Of a DNA stretch of 34,707 nt, positions 25,370-33,608 are shown in pieces (the first letter of the stretch is position 1; every line of letters begins with the position of its first letter). Location of the stretch: NCBI RefSeq assembly GCF_001651875.1, contig NZ_LNQB01000046.1, positions 1-34,707 of the forward strand, in the 5' to 3' direction. The position numbers were made by a program, and so were the translations under genes. Under the pieces are notes generated by a model. The model had not been told where the DNA came from. It worked only from the letters and a program-made list of their open reading frames with translations, and made no database searches. The DNA is from Sinorhizobium saheli. Its GTDB lineage: Bacteria > Pseudomonadota > Alphaproteobacteria > Rhizobiales > Rhizobiaceae.

Positions 25370-26092
25370 ATGGAAGAGATTCGCCGCATGATCCCACCTT
25401 TCAAACGTCAGCTTATGCTCGCCCTGACCAACAGTTTGCTGCTCAATCTCGAAGACGACCTTAGAGCTGTCGCCCTCAAGGCGCATGAAGTTGTGCGAGA
25501 CCATACCGGTCTCAAGGACCGGCGTCGGGCGCGCGGCGGTGAAGGCCAACTCCGATTCCGTATGATGGAAGAGCGCTTCGAAGAGATCTGCCAGGTGCAC
25601 GGCGGAAAGCTTCTCGATGGCGGTGTAATCCCGACGACTGATCTCAGGGTCTTTCAGCCATTCGTTCGCTTTGAGGTAGAGCATCAGGGGATTATCTTCG
25701 GCATGGCCGCAATGCCAGAACCCAAAGCTCTTCCTCCAAAGAACAAGTCTCGCGCTGCCGCTGTGAGCTTAAATTACCACCTTACACCTAGGTTGGCATT
25801 CGATGAAATGGGACCGAAAGCCGGTGATATTTTCGCTCTCTTCGTCGTGTCCCGTCATCGTGAGCGTGCCGGCCAGATCGAGGAAATCGCCATTGGCGTC
25901 ATCGACTCGCAATATGCGAGCTACCTCTTTTACGAGCCGCTCGACAGTTTCCTCAGCGGTCATGCAGATACGCCGCCGGTGCCGTCGCCAACTCCGCTCG
26001 AGCCGCAGGTAAAGCTGAAAAGCAGAGTTGCGCCATTTGTGCCGCCAGAGGCGCAGTCCGCCTCTGATGACAAGGAAACCGGGACGCATTAG
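25370..26092 (+). CDS. Conserved-looking protein of unknown function, partner of XRE-ImmA/IrrE
   Basis: The product is 240 aa with no family recognised. The N-terminal 90 residues look helical and charged (DDLRAVALKAHEVVRDH; FRMMEERFEEICQVHG). The middle has beta character (FEVEHQGIIFGMAA; FALFVVSRHRERAGQIEEIA), and the last 40 are Pro/Ser rich and probably disordered. ATG 25370 lies 24 bases after an in-frame stop; ATG 25388, with AGAGA upstream, is an alternative start. It precedes the XRE-ImmA/IrrE gene by 49 bp on the same strand. In many toxin-antitoxin-like and phage-derived loci a small gene is paired with such a regulator-peptidase and is its substrate or target; that is an inference from arrangement. 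Confidence 0.7.
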   Translation: MEEIRRMIPPFKRQLMLALTNSLLLNLEDDLRAVALKAHEVVRDHTGLKDRRRARGGEGQLRFRMMEERFEEICQVHGGKLLDGGVIPTTDLRVFQPFVRFEVEHQGIIFGMAAMPEPKALPPKNKSRAAAVSLNYHLTPRLAFDEMGPKAGDIFALFVVSRHRERAGQIEEIAIGVIDSQYASYLFYEPLDSFLSGHADTPPVPSPTPLEPQVKLKSRVAPFVPPEAQSASDDKETGTH

Positions 26093-26141
26093 ACGATCCC
26101 GGCCATAAGAGAGGTAGTGGCAGGCAATAAGGAATAAGTAC

Positions 26142-27338
26142 ATGCGCGTGGGAACGCCCGGATTCGTGCCGGCCCGGCTTACAGAAGCCCGGGCCGCTCG
26201 TCGTATCAAGACACAAAAAACGCTTGCAGAAGCCCTCGGGGTGGTCTCGAGCACGGTAAGCCGGTGGGAGAAGGGAGAAATCACTCCCGATGCTGACGCG
26301 CTTTCGGCTCTTTCGGATACTTTAGGGGTGCGCCGCGAATTCTTTCTTCGGCCGGTCTACCAGTCAGCGCGGCCGATGTTCCACCGCCAGCTCTCGAACA
26401 CCCTAACCGGTGATATTCGCTACCAGCAATCGCAAACGAGCTGGCTTCAAGAACTCAGCTCCATCTTACAGCATTATGTCGAGTTCCCTGCTGTCGACAT
26501 TCCCGATGTTCTGGGGACAGCCTCATGGAAACAGCTGCGCGAAGAAGATATCGAGCGCATCGCGCTGGAGCTGCGCCGCCATTGGAATGTCGGAGAAGGG
26601 CCTTGCGGCGATATTGTTCCTTTGCTTGAGCGCGTGGGGATCGTCGTCGGCACGATCGAAATGGGTACGTCACGTCTGGATGGATTGTGCAGTTGGTCTC
26701 CGGATGGAGAACGTCCGCATATCCTGCTGGCCACGGACAAAATGTCATTCCCCCGTCGGCAAATGGATGGAGCCCACGAGCTGGCGCATGCCGTTCTCCA
26801 TCGCAATGTCACTGCACGCGAGTTCCATGAAAACCTTAAGGAAATCGAGAAGCAAGCGTTTCGGCTGGCGAGCGCCTTTCTGATGCCATCGACCACGTAT
26901 CCACACGAGGTTCGTCGCCCCTCACTATCGACATTCTTATCACTCAAGGAACGCTGGCGCGTCTCCATCAAAGCGCAGATCCACCGTCTTGCTGACCTGG
27001 AAATTATCCCTTCCGACTATGTCACGGATCTCTATAAGTTGCACTCGGCGAAGGGCTGGACGAGAGAGGAACCACTCGATCGAGAGTGGCAAGTGTCTGA
27101 GCCGCGCCTCATTCGCGACGCATTCAATTTGATCATCAATTCCGGCGTCCGAACAAAAGGTGATCTGCTTGCGGTCGAGTTCACGATGTCGCCGGAAGAT
27201 ATAGAACGGCTCGCTTGCCTTCCGTCCGGTTGGTTTATCGAAAGAGAGGGAAAGCTTGTCCAGTTGAAAGTCCCCGAGGTCTCCCACAATGAACGATCTT
27301 GGGGGGCTGGAACGGTGGTCCCATTCCCTCAGCGATGA
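26142..27338 (+). CDS. XRE-family HTH with ImmA/IrrE metallopeptidase domain
   Basis: 398 aa, start ATG 26142 with AAGGA eight bases upstream. Residues about 12-68 are a Cro/CI helix-turn-helix (TLAEALGVVSSTVSRWEKGE). A linker leads to the zinc-peptidase domain, with the HExxH motif HELAHAVLH at residues 212-220 and the downstream helix EKQAFRLASAFLMP supplying the third ligand region. Such proteins repress mobile-element or stress genes and can cleave a partner or themselves on induction (ImmA of ICEBs1, IrrE/DdrO of Deinococcus). The C-terminal 90 residues (SEPRLIRDAF to the end) may be a sensor or substrate-recognition part. It probably regulates its own operon and the divergent GNAT-ASCH operon. 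Confidence 0.92.
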   Translation: MRVGTPGFVPARLTEARAARRIKTQKTLAEALGVVSSTVSRWEKGEITPDADALSALSDTLGVRREFFLRPVYQSARPMFHRQLSNTLTGDIRYQQSQTSWLQELSSILQHYVEFPAVDIPDVLGTASWKQLREEDIERIALELRRHWNVGEGPCGDIVPLLERVGIVVGTIEMGTSRLDGLCSWSPDGERPHILLATDKMSFPRRQMDGAHELAHAVLHRNVTAREFHENLKEIEKQAFRLASAFLMPSTTYPHEVRRPSLSTFLSLKERWRVSIKAQIHRLADLEIIPSDYVTDLYKLHSAKGWTREEPLDREWQVSEPRLIRDAFNLIINSGVRTKGDLLAVEFTMSPEDIERLACLPSGWFIEREGKLVQLKVPEVSHNERSWGAGTVVPFPQR

Positions 27339-27388
27339 ATCGAATTCGGGTGCCAATCTTCTCCTTGAAGGAGAGAGATCGAGATGTT

Positions 27389-28309
27389 TCAATGCTTGAA
27401 GCAATTCTCTCGGTGCCAACGCAGGAAATGCGGATGTGGTCTCTCGAACGATCGCGGTGGCACGATGGCCCTACCAGTCTTGTTGACTAGACCTCGAATG
27501 CTGTCCGGATCGTTGGCCTGCCGTGAGATCATGATGTCGAGGTCATCCGACAAGCTGATCAGTCCCCGGTCGAACATCCAGTGAGCCGTTCCCGATAGTG
27601 CAATTCCGTTGGTCAGAATATCAGGTCCGTTTGCCTCCACAGGCCGGATGTGTGCGGCATCCACTTCGGCTCGGCCGCCGCCGTTGATGAGCTTCAAGCC
27701 GGTGACCGCACAGCGCTTGTCGTAGGCCTGCAAGACCAAGCGGCGAAAAAGTCGATTACGGACGATTCGGGAAGTGAATTGGGCGACGCGATCACGCTCC
27801 TGTTCGAAGGCAAACGGTGCCTGCCCTCCTTCGGCAAAGCCAGACGCCGGAGCAACGGTCCCTGGCTCATCCACCCGTGGCAGCTCAGCCTCATGCTCGT
27901 CCAAGCCCAGTGAGACAATGCGGTTGAAGTCAGCCGGGGAAATCGGCCGCACGGCGGATTGTGCTCGTCCGGAGATGCGTCCTTCTTCGTTGAGCACCCC
28001 ACGTTCGATAACCCCCTCGGCATTGCTGAACGGAGCCGGATTGACGAAGTCGAGATAAGTCCCCGGTTCAATGAGCGCGAGGTACATGCCGGGCGCTTTG
28101 GGGTCCAGAATAACTTGGCCGACCTTAGCAATCGCAAAATAACCGCGCGTCTCGGCAACTTTTCTCGGTTCGTAGTAGATGATCCAGTCGCCAATGCAGG
28201 CCTGGACACGGCCCAAGTACTGGCTCGGGAACTGATATTGTTCAGCCGGGCTATCGTCGTAGATCGAATCTGAGCGGTGAATGAAAACCCCGAATCCCAT
28301 GATGCCCAT
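27389..28309 (-). CDS. HNH endonuclease with N-terminal PUA-like domain
   Basis: 306 aa from the ATG at 28309; a longer frame to 28363 exists, but its extra residues look non-native. The C-terminal HNH_2-type nuclease reads CAVTGLKLINGGGRAEVDAA, then His220 in AAHIRP, Asn234 in ILTNGIALS and His243 in TAHWMFD, so all three key residues are present. The N-terminal 100 residues (FIHRSDSIYDDSP; GDWIIYYEPRK; GYFAIAKVGQV) resemble an EVE/PUA-like barrel. Proteins of this plan are thought to be modification-dependent restriction enzymes; for this one that is inference. It converges on the XRE-ImmA gene (stops 50 bp apart) and has no methyltransferase beside it, as expected for a type IV-like enzyme. 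Confidence 0.85.
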   Translation of the reverse strand: MGIMGFGVFIHRSDSIYDDSPAEQYQFPSQYLGRVQACIGDWIIYYEPRKVAETRGYFAIAKVGQVILDPKAPGMYLALIEPGTYLDFVNPAPFSNAEGVIERGVLNEEGRISGRAQSAVRPISPADFNRIVSLGLDEHEAELPRVDEPGTVAPASGFAEGGQAPFAFEQERDRVAQFTSRIVRNRLFRRLVLQAYDKRCAVTGLKLINGGGRAEVDAAHIRPVEANGPDILTNGIALSGTAHWMFDRGLISLSDDLDIMISRQANDPDSIRGLVNKTGRAIVPPRSFERPHPHFLRWHRENCFKH

Positions 28310-28458
28310 ATAGCATGTTCTCGAGCCTGCTCGACAGGGCTGTAAGATGCGCCGAGCTGGCACGTTCCGACCCAGGACGCACGGTCGACTCCCATCCAGA
28401 TTCAGCTTTCATTAACCGCATCGCCGTAGCAGGCCACGCCCGGCAGTGAGCCGGCCCA

Positions 28459-30822
28459 ATGTCGCGTGAACTGCATAGGCCAATGAAAAAACAATCTGCT
28501 TCTTCTCTTCATTTTCAGCGCAAGATCTCCGAGTTCTGCCAGGTGCGCATTGCTCCGATCGCTTCGAACCGGGCTCTCGAGAGCATCAAGCCGTATCTCA
28601 TCAGCCTGATCGTCTATCGAAAGATGCCGCCCATGCGGACCGGCGGCATCGATTGGCAGGCGGTCGCGGAAGCGTGCGGCGTCGAAGCTGAACTGACGCC
28701 GGAACTGAAGAAGAACCTCTTGCCGGCGCTGGAGGCAATCACTCGATGGGTGGACAAGGAACGGTCAGAGGAGGATGACCGGCCAACCGCTGAACGCCCA
28801 AAGCGAAAGCCAGTGACTGGGGCCGGTCCAGCCAAGGCAACGGCCCAGACGGCGCGTTCTATCAACGCGGAGCAGCCTAGAGCGAAGCCGGGAGTTCAAC
28901 CAAAGCCCATAGAGGCGTTTCCGAAACCCTCACTCGACTGGACCGAGGAACCTGAAGGCTTTCAAGAGGCGCTGGTCTACCATATGCGTCGACACGGCGA
29001 CAGCTGTTGGCATCTGCATCGCGCCGTCGTCGGGGACGGTGATGCCTTCGACCACAAGACCCTGCTGAGCTGGACGAAGGGCACCAAGGTGCCGCGGTCG
29101 CTCGACAGTTTCGAAATTCTCTCTCGCATCGAGCGACGATACAGGTTGCCCGAGGGCTACTTCAAAGCCAAGCTGCCGCATCAGTCGCGCTCCGCATCCG
29201 GCCATGACGTCGGAAGTGACATCGGTCCTGCGGAGCGGCGGCGATTGGCCTGGCATCTGCCGAACAACTTCAACAGTCTGCCCTTCAGCAAACGCGAAGA
29301 AATCCTGGAATGGGTACGTCGCGTGATCGTTTCGGGTTCAACCGACTACCGCCGTTTCCAGGCCATGGCGACGAAGCAACGCTATGCCATCCGCTTCCCC
29401 GCGATTTCTTACGGCGGCTCTCTGTCACCACGGGCGTCAGCGGACGCGCTGAATTCGGAGGATGGCGACGATCATGTGGCGATCGAAGATCCGGATCTTC
29501 TGTCCGGTGTCGTCGACGCCCCTCCCCGGCTCGCCATGGAAATGGCCAATCTTATCCGCTTCAAGACGGCGACGCTGACGGCCCTCGGCTTTCAGCGTAA
29601 CGGCGTCTGGGGAGAAGAAACCGCATCGCAAAGGATCGAACATCTCGGATTGATGTTCGGTGCATTGGCAGCATCGCCCAATAGCGCCGTCAAAGGCTAC
29701 GGCGTTCCTCTGGGCCAGTTGACGTTCGGTCTGCTGGTGTTTCCCGGTGTCTGGGACTGGTATCTGCAATGGCGCGAACGCCGGCGCGGCTTCTACACCC
29801 AGTGGGAAGAGGATATGCTGAATGTTCTTCTCAATCTGGTGCGCGCCGAAACAGGCTGGCTCTGGCAGCATCCGGAGCTCGTCCGAAATCTGAAGCCGAT
29901 CCCGGGACTGATCTCCGCGGCTGAGATTGCCGCAGCCGAGCGGGATTGGCATGCGGCTTGCGAAGCCTGTTTCAAGCACGCCTCGCACCGCTCGAAGGAG
30001 ATCCAGCGGGTGATGCGGGTTCATAGGGATCCTTTCGAACCAATCATGTGCGTGCTCGAGGCGGACAGCCCGCTCGCCGAATATCGCAAGATCACCGACG
30101 AGATCCTGAAGCGCATGCCGGACGAGGATCTTTACCCTCGAGCCGCCGCCGAGGCTGTCCGATCGTTCCTCATGTTGCGGCTGGGCCTGCATCTCGGACT
30201 TCGTCAGAAGAACCTGCGTCAATTGCTTGTCTGCCCGCGCGGGCATTTCCCGACATCGGAACGCCGGCTCGAAGACATGAAGCGCGGCGAAATCCGCTGG
30301 AGCGAGCGTGACCGCGGCTGGGAGGTCTTGATCCCGGCCAACGCCTTCAAGAACGCCAACTCCTCCTTCTTCGGCTCAAAACCTTTCCGGCTCATCCTGC
30401 CGGATCTTCTGGACCTCTACAAATACCTGAACGCGTATATCGAGCGGCATCGCGGCGTGCTCCTCGCTGGTGCCGACGATCCCGGCACGCTGTTTGTGAA
30501 GACAGTAAAAGTCACCAGCAGGGATGCTGCCTATAACCAGACGACCTTCTATGAAGCCTGGCGTCTGACGATCCAGCGCTATGGCATCTACAATCCCTAT
30601 ACTGGCCGCGGCGCGATCAAGGGTCTGCTGCCACACGGACCGCACAATGTCCGCGACGTGCTCGCCACCCATATCCTGAAACAAACGGGCTCCTACGAGC
30701 AGGCGAGCTATGCGATTCAGGACACACCGGAAATGGTAGCCAACCACTACGGGCGTTTCCTGCCGCAGGATAAGGCAGCACTCGCGGCCCGCATTCTCAA
30801 TCAGGTCTGGGAGGCAGCGTAG
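28459..30822 (+). CDS. Large tyrosine-recombinase-like protein with novel N-terminal half
   Basis: 787 aa; ATG 28459, or 28483 as alternative. The last 230 residues are a tyrosine recombinase catalytic domain: Arg582 in LGLHLGLRQKNLRQLL, His729-x-x-Arg732 in HNVRDVLATHIL, and the Tyr764 nucleophile in ANHYGRF. The usual LGH box between them is replaced by IQDTPEM. The rest is unusual: an N-terminal helical part with an HTH-like GIDWQAVAEACGVE (residues about 63-76), a charged linker (about 95-150), a second HTH-like piece (HKTLLSWTKGTKVPRSLDSF), and about 250 residues of unknown fold with aromatic-rich motifs (GVWDWYLQWRERRRGFY). Such size is rare among mobile-element integrases. It could move the island or act as a DNA-binding defence component. 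Confidence 0.8.
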   Translation: MSRELHRPMKKQSASSLHFQRKISEFCQVRIAPIASNRALESIKPYLISLIVYRKMPPMRTGGIDWQAVAEACGVEAELTPELKKNLLPALEAITRWVDKERSEEDDRPTAERPKRKPVTGAGPAKATAQTARSINAEQPRAKPGVQPKPIEAFPKPSLDWTEEPEGFQEALVYHMRRHGDSCWHLHRAVVGDGDAFDHKTLLSWTKGTKVPRSLDSFEILSRIERRYRLPEGYFKAKLPHQSRSASGHDVGSDIGPAERRRLAWHLPNNFNSLPFSKREEILEWVRRVIVSGSTDYRRFQAMATKQRYAIRFPAISYGGSLSPRASADALNSEDGDDHVAIEDPDLLSGVVDAPPRLAMEMANLIRFKTATLTALGFQRNGVWGEETASQRIEHLGLMFGALAASPNSAVKGYGVPLGQLTFGLLVFPGVWDWYLQWRERRRGFYTQWEEDMLNVLLNLVRAETGWLWQHPELVRNLKPIPGLISAAEIAAAERDWHAACEACFKHASHRSKEIQRVMRVHRDPFEPIMCVLEADSPLAEYRKITDEILKRMPDEDLYPRAAAEAVRSFLMLRLGLHLGLRQKNLRQLLVCPRGHFPTSERRLEDMKRGEIRWSERDRGWEVLIPANAFKNANSSFFGSKPFRLILPDLLDLYKYLNAYIERHRGVLLAGADDPGTLFVKTVKVTSRDAAYNQTTFYEAWRLTIQRYGIYNPYTGRGAIKGLLPHGPHNVRDVLATHILKQTGSYEQASYAIQDTPEMVANHYGRFLPQDKAALAARILNQVWEAA

Positions 30823-31157
30823 CAGCGGCTTGGCGCCGCGGATATCCAACCTGTTCGGAATCGAAACTAGCGTCTTGACTACCACGTGCTTGCATGACCT
30901 CACGTCAGTCATTCGTAACGCTCCGCATGCACGTTGGCTGTCGCGTTTTGTCGTGCTGACTGAGCTACGGAGATCACGGTCCTTCCGGACCCACGCATTT
31001 GCTTCGGCAAGCGTGGTGCGTTCGACCATTTCCGTTGAGGAATACGAGCGCGAGGGACTTTGAAATCGTCATGTTTTGTGCGCTCAAGACGGACTTTTGT
31101 CCGGAATCTCAAAGACGTCTATGGGAATAACTTTGAGTTTAGGCTATCTTGTCAACC
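30823..31157. other. Upstream region of the AbiE operon
   Basis: 335 bp without a recognised gene. The right third holds the inverted repeats listed separately and the abiE promoter. A small minus-strand frame at 30909-31112 and another that continues antisense through the recombinase gene are judged shadows. Confidence 0.5.
31091..31137. promoter_or_regulatory. Inverted repeats upstream of abiEi, likely AbiEi operator
   Basis: Two nested symmetric elements occur: GGAC-TTTT-GTCC (31091-31102) and CTCAAAG (31108-31114) matched by CTTTGAG (31131-31137) with a 16-bp spacer. They end 20 bp before the ATG at 31158. AbiEi antitoxins repress their own operon by binding inverted repeats in this position. 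Confidence 0.5.
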
Positions 31158-32003
31158 ATGAACGGACAAAAAGAAGAAAAATTAAAGTTCCTGCTCGCAC
31201 GGATACCACCAGGGTTTCTGGTCGACTCGGCGTGGATGACGAAGCACGGCATCAGCCGGAGCTCTACCCACGACTATCTTCGCCGGCATTGGCTCGAGCC
31301 TCTCAGTCGTGGCGTGTACCGACGACCGCTCTCCCTTACAGGGCACCCGGACGCCGCCCGTGACTGGACGATACCTGTTCTGTCCGCACAGCAGATCATG
31401 GGCTATGATCTGCATGTCGGAGGGTTGACCGCCTTGGCTCTCGGCGGCCATGTTCACTACTTGCCCTTGGGCAGCAGGGAAACCGTCTACCTCTATTCGG
31501 AAAGACCGCCAAGCTGGCTGACCAAATTGCCGCTGACGGCACGGCTCTTCATACGCAACACGCGGCTCTTCGACGACGCCAGTCTGGGCGTCGATAATAC
31601 CGACGTCAACCTCAGCGCGGACAGCAATCTGGCGCTCAGCCCTTGGCAATGGCCTCTGAAAGCCTCCAGCGCTGAACGCGCTATCCTCGAAGCGCTTGAT
31701 GAATTGCCCGACAATGAGAGTTTTCATACCCTCGATACGATATTCGAGAGCCTTGCGAATCTGAGACCGCGGCGCCTGACCGCTTTGCTAAAGAGCTGCC
31801 GGAAGGTCCAGGTCAAAAGGCTCTTCTTTGTCTTCGCGGACAAGCACGCTCACGCCTGGCGAAAGCACATCCACCCATCGGAGGTGGACCTTGGCTCTGG
31901 CGACCGGGCCTTCTACAAAGGGGGGAAATTGCACCCGATATATCGCATAACGGTGCCACCTGAATTCTTGCCCCAACTACCGGAGGCTGCAGATGGCCCG
32001 TGA
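31158..32003 (+). CDS. abiEi: AbiEi antitoxin/transcriptional repressor of a type IV toxin-antitoxin system
   Basis: 281 aa from the ATG at 31158; a TTG nine bases earlier is possible. The N-terminus is a winged helix-turn-helix (DSAWMTKHGISRSSTHDYLR followed by WLEPLSRGVYRR), the feature by which AbiEi binds its own promoter. The middle (IMGYDLHVGGLTALALGGH) and the C-terminal half follow the long AbiEi antitoxin subfamily. It overlaps the toxin gene by 11 bp. In type IV systems the antitoxin does not bind the toxin but counters its effect. Phage exclusion by abortive infection is the known function of AbiE. Confidence 0.9.
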   Translation: MNGQKEEKLKFLLARIPPGFLVDSAWMTKHGISRSSTHDYLRRHWLEPLSRGVYRRPLSLTGHPDAARDWTIPVLSAQQIMGYDLHVGGLTALALGGHVHYLPLGSRETVYLYSERPPSWLTKLPLTARLFIRNTRLFDDASLGVDNTDVNLSADSNLALSPWQWPLKASSAERAILEALDELPDNESFHTLDTIFESLANLRPRRLTALLKSCRKVQVKRLFFVFADKHAHAWRKHIHPSEVDLGSGDRAFYKGGKLHPIYRITVPPEFLPQLPEAADGP

Positions 32004-32910
32004 ACAATACGTCTCCCAAGTTCAGCTTCTGGTGCGTTCGCTGCCCTATATCGGAGAGGAAAAGGCCTTTGCGCTAAAGGGCGGAACCGCCATCAACCTC
32101 TTCTACCGGGACCTGCCACGCCTGTCGGTGGATATCGATCTGACATATCTGCCCGTGAAGCCGCGGGAGGAAAGCCTGAGGGACATCGACGAGACGCTTG
32201 ATCGGATCGGCAGCAACATCTCGCAATACCTGCGCGGCGCAAAAGTGAGACGAATTGCAGGCGGCGGCGGCAACGAAACCCGTCTCGAAGTCAGCCAAGG
32301 CGCTACCGTCATCAAAGTCGAGACCTCTCCGGTCGCAAGAGGAACCGTACATCCGGTTGAGATCCGGACCGTCAGCGAAAAGGTCGAAGACGAGTTCGGC
32401 TTCGCCGAAATGCAAGTTCTGTCGTTCGAAGACCTCTTTGCAGGTAAGCTACATGCGGCAGTTGACCGACAGCATCCGCGCGATTTGTTCGATGTAAAGC
32501 TCTTGTTTGCAAATGAAGGCTTCACGGACGCTCTGTTCAGAACGTTCCTGATCTACGTTGCCAGTTCAGGCCGACCTCCGCACGAACTGCTAGCCCCGAG
32601 CATCACTGATATCGAAGCCACCTTCCGGCAAGAATTTGAAGGGATGACCGTCGAGCCTGTAGAATTGGAAGATCTGTTGGAAGTTCGAAGTCGGCTACTC
32701 GCCGACATTCGTGACAAGCTGGATGTTCACGCGAGAACGTTTCTCCTGTCGCTACACGACTGTGAACCCGATTTCGACGTTGTCGGACTTCCGCAAGCCG
32801 TGAACCTTCCTGCCGTGAGATGGAAGCTGCTCAACCTGCAAAAACTGAAGGATCAAAATCCGAGGAAGCACGAACAACAGCGAGACGAGATCGAAGGCCT
32901 GTTCGAGTGA
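31993..32910 (+). CDS. abiEii: AbiEii nucleotidyltransferase toxin
   Basis: 305 aa. ATG 31993 has GGAGG eight bases upstream inside abiEi. The nucleotidyltransferase core is intact: GGTAINLFY (residues 30-38) and the catalytic Asp47-x-Asp49 in SVDIDLTY, followed by LFAGKLHAAVDRQHPRDLFD, the conserved helix of the DUF1814/AbiEii family. Known AbiEii-type enzymes (including MenT) transfer nucleotides to tRNA or another target and stop growth on phage infection. Length and motifs suggest an active toxin kept in check by the upstream gene. The gene converges on the dCTP deaminase gene 92 bp away. Confidence 0.92.
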   Translation: MAREQYVSQVQLLVRSLPYIGEEKAFALKGGTAINLFYRDLPRLSVDIDLTYLPVKPREESLRDIDETLDRIGSNISQYLRGAKVRRIAGGGGNETRLEVSQGATVIKVETSPVARGTVHPVEIRTVSEKVEDEFGFAEMQVLSFEDLFAGKLHAAVDRQHPRDLFDVKLLFANEGFTDALFRTFLIYVASSGRPPHELLAPSITDIEATFRQEFEGMTVEPVELEDLLEVRSRLLADIRDKLDVHARTFLLSLHDCEPDFDVVGLPQAVNLPAVRWKLLNLQKLKDQNPRKHEQQRDEIEGLFE

Positions 32911-33002
32911 TGTGATCGTATTAAACGGATTCGAACCCTGAGCGCGCCGCTGAGCGTGAGTGACGAGATTCTGACCCTACGGATCTACACAGGTTCGCTT
33001 GT

Positions 33003-33608
33003 CTATCCGCGTTGGTCCTCCGATATTGCGCGCAGCCGTGCTAAGTCGTCGTCATCGGCAGCTCGGGACGGTGTGGGTCTTACGTTTCCGAAATACTTTC
33101 GCTCCAGGCCCCCATAGCTCAACCCATCGGATAGCTGGACCAAGCGCATCTGGAACATTTTCGCGCCGACAACCAACTCGATCGGATTGTTTCCGTGGTT
33201 GAACAGCTCAACAGAGAAGCACCCTCTGAACCCCGGCTGGACCATTGTGCCAACAGAAATGCCGAGGCGAGTGTAGCTGCTTCGCGTGAGAAGATCGGCA
33301 TAGCAGTCGCTCGGTAGGGCGATATATTCCAATGTCGTTGCCAGCACGACTTGGTCGGGATACAGAATGAAGCGGTCGCCCAGTTCCCGGCGGGTTGGCT
33401 GGAAATAAGACGAAATCGCCCTGAAGCGATCATCGTCACGAGTAATGCCGATGTACGGTCGGCGGGTCACAATCGAGACCAAGAAGTCGTACCCGAGCCT
33501 CAAGTCGACAGTCACTTCACCGATCTGGCTCTCCTCGAGAAGAGGATCGATCCATAACCCGGTTGGACCTTCCTTATTGAGGCGTTCGAGGATATCGACC
33601 TTAATCAC
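33003..33608 (-). CDS. dcd: dCTP deaminase/dUTPase-family protein
   Basis: 201 aa, GTG start at 33608. The trimeric dUTPase-fold motifs are present: RSSYTRLGISVG (109-120; Ser111, Arg114), VQPGFRGCFSVELFN with Glu134 at the place of the catalytic Glu138 of E. coli Dcd, and a C-terminal GGLERKYFG in place of the usual nucleotide-covering arm. It should convert dCTP to dUTP or remove dUTP. Housekeeping Dcd is normally chromosomal and solitary. This copy overlaps the upstream metallopeptidase gene by four bases (GTGA) and lies among defence genes; dCTP deaminases that empty the nucleotide pool on infection are known anti-phage proteins. The symbol is a family label. Confidence 0.88.
   Translation of the reverse strand: MIKVDILERLNKEGPTGLWIDPLLEESQIGEVTVDLRLGYDFLVSIVTRRPYIGITRDDDRFRAISSYFQPTRRELGDRFILYPDQVVLATTLEYIALPSDCYADLLTRSSYTRLGISVGTMVQPGFRGCFSVELFNHGNNPIELVVGAKMFQMRLVQLSDGLSYGGLERKYFGNVRPTPSRAADDDDLARLRAISEDQRG

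Noticed and set aside
30376..31029. 217-aa minus-strand frame opposite the recombinase 3' end
   Set aside because: Antisense to conserved catalytic motifs of the recombinase; no family resemblance.
32920..32960. Possible tRNA 3' end (GGATTCGAACC)
   Set aside because: The T-loop-like word is present, but stem arms and the rest of the cloverleaf are missing.
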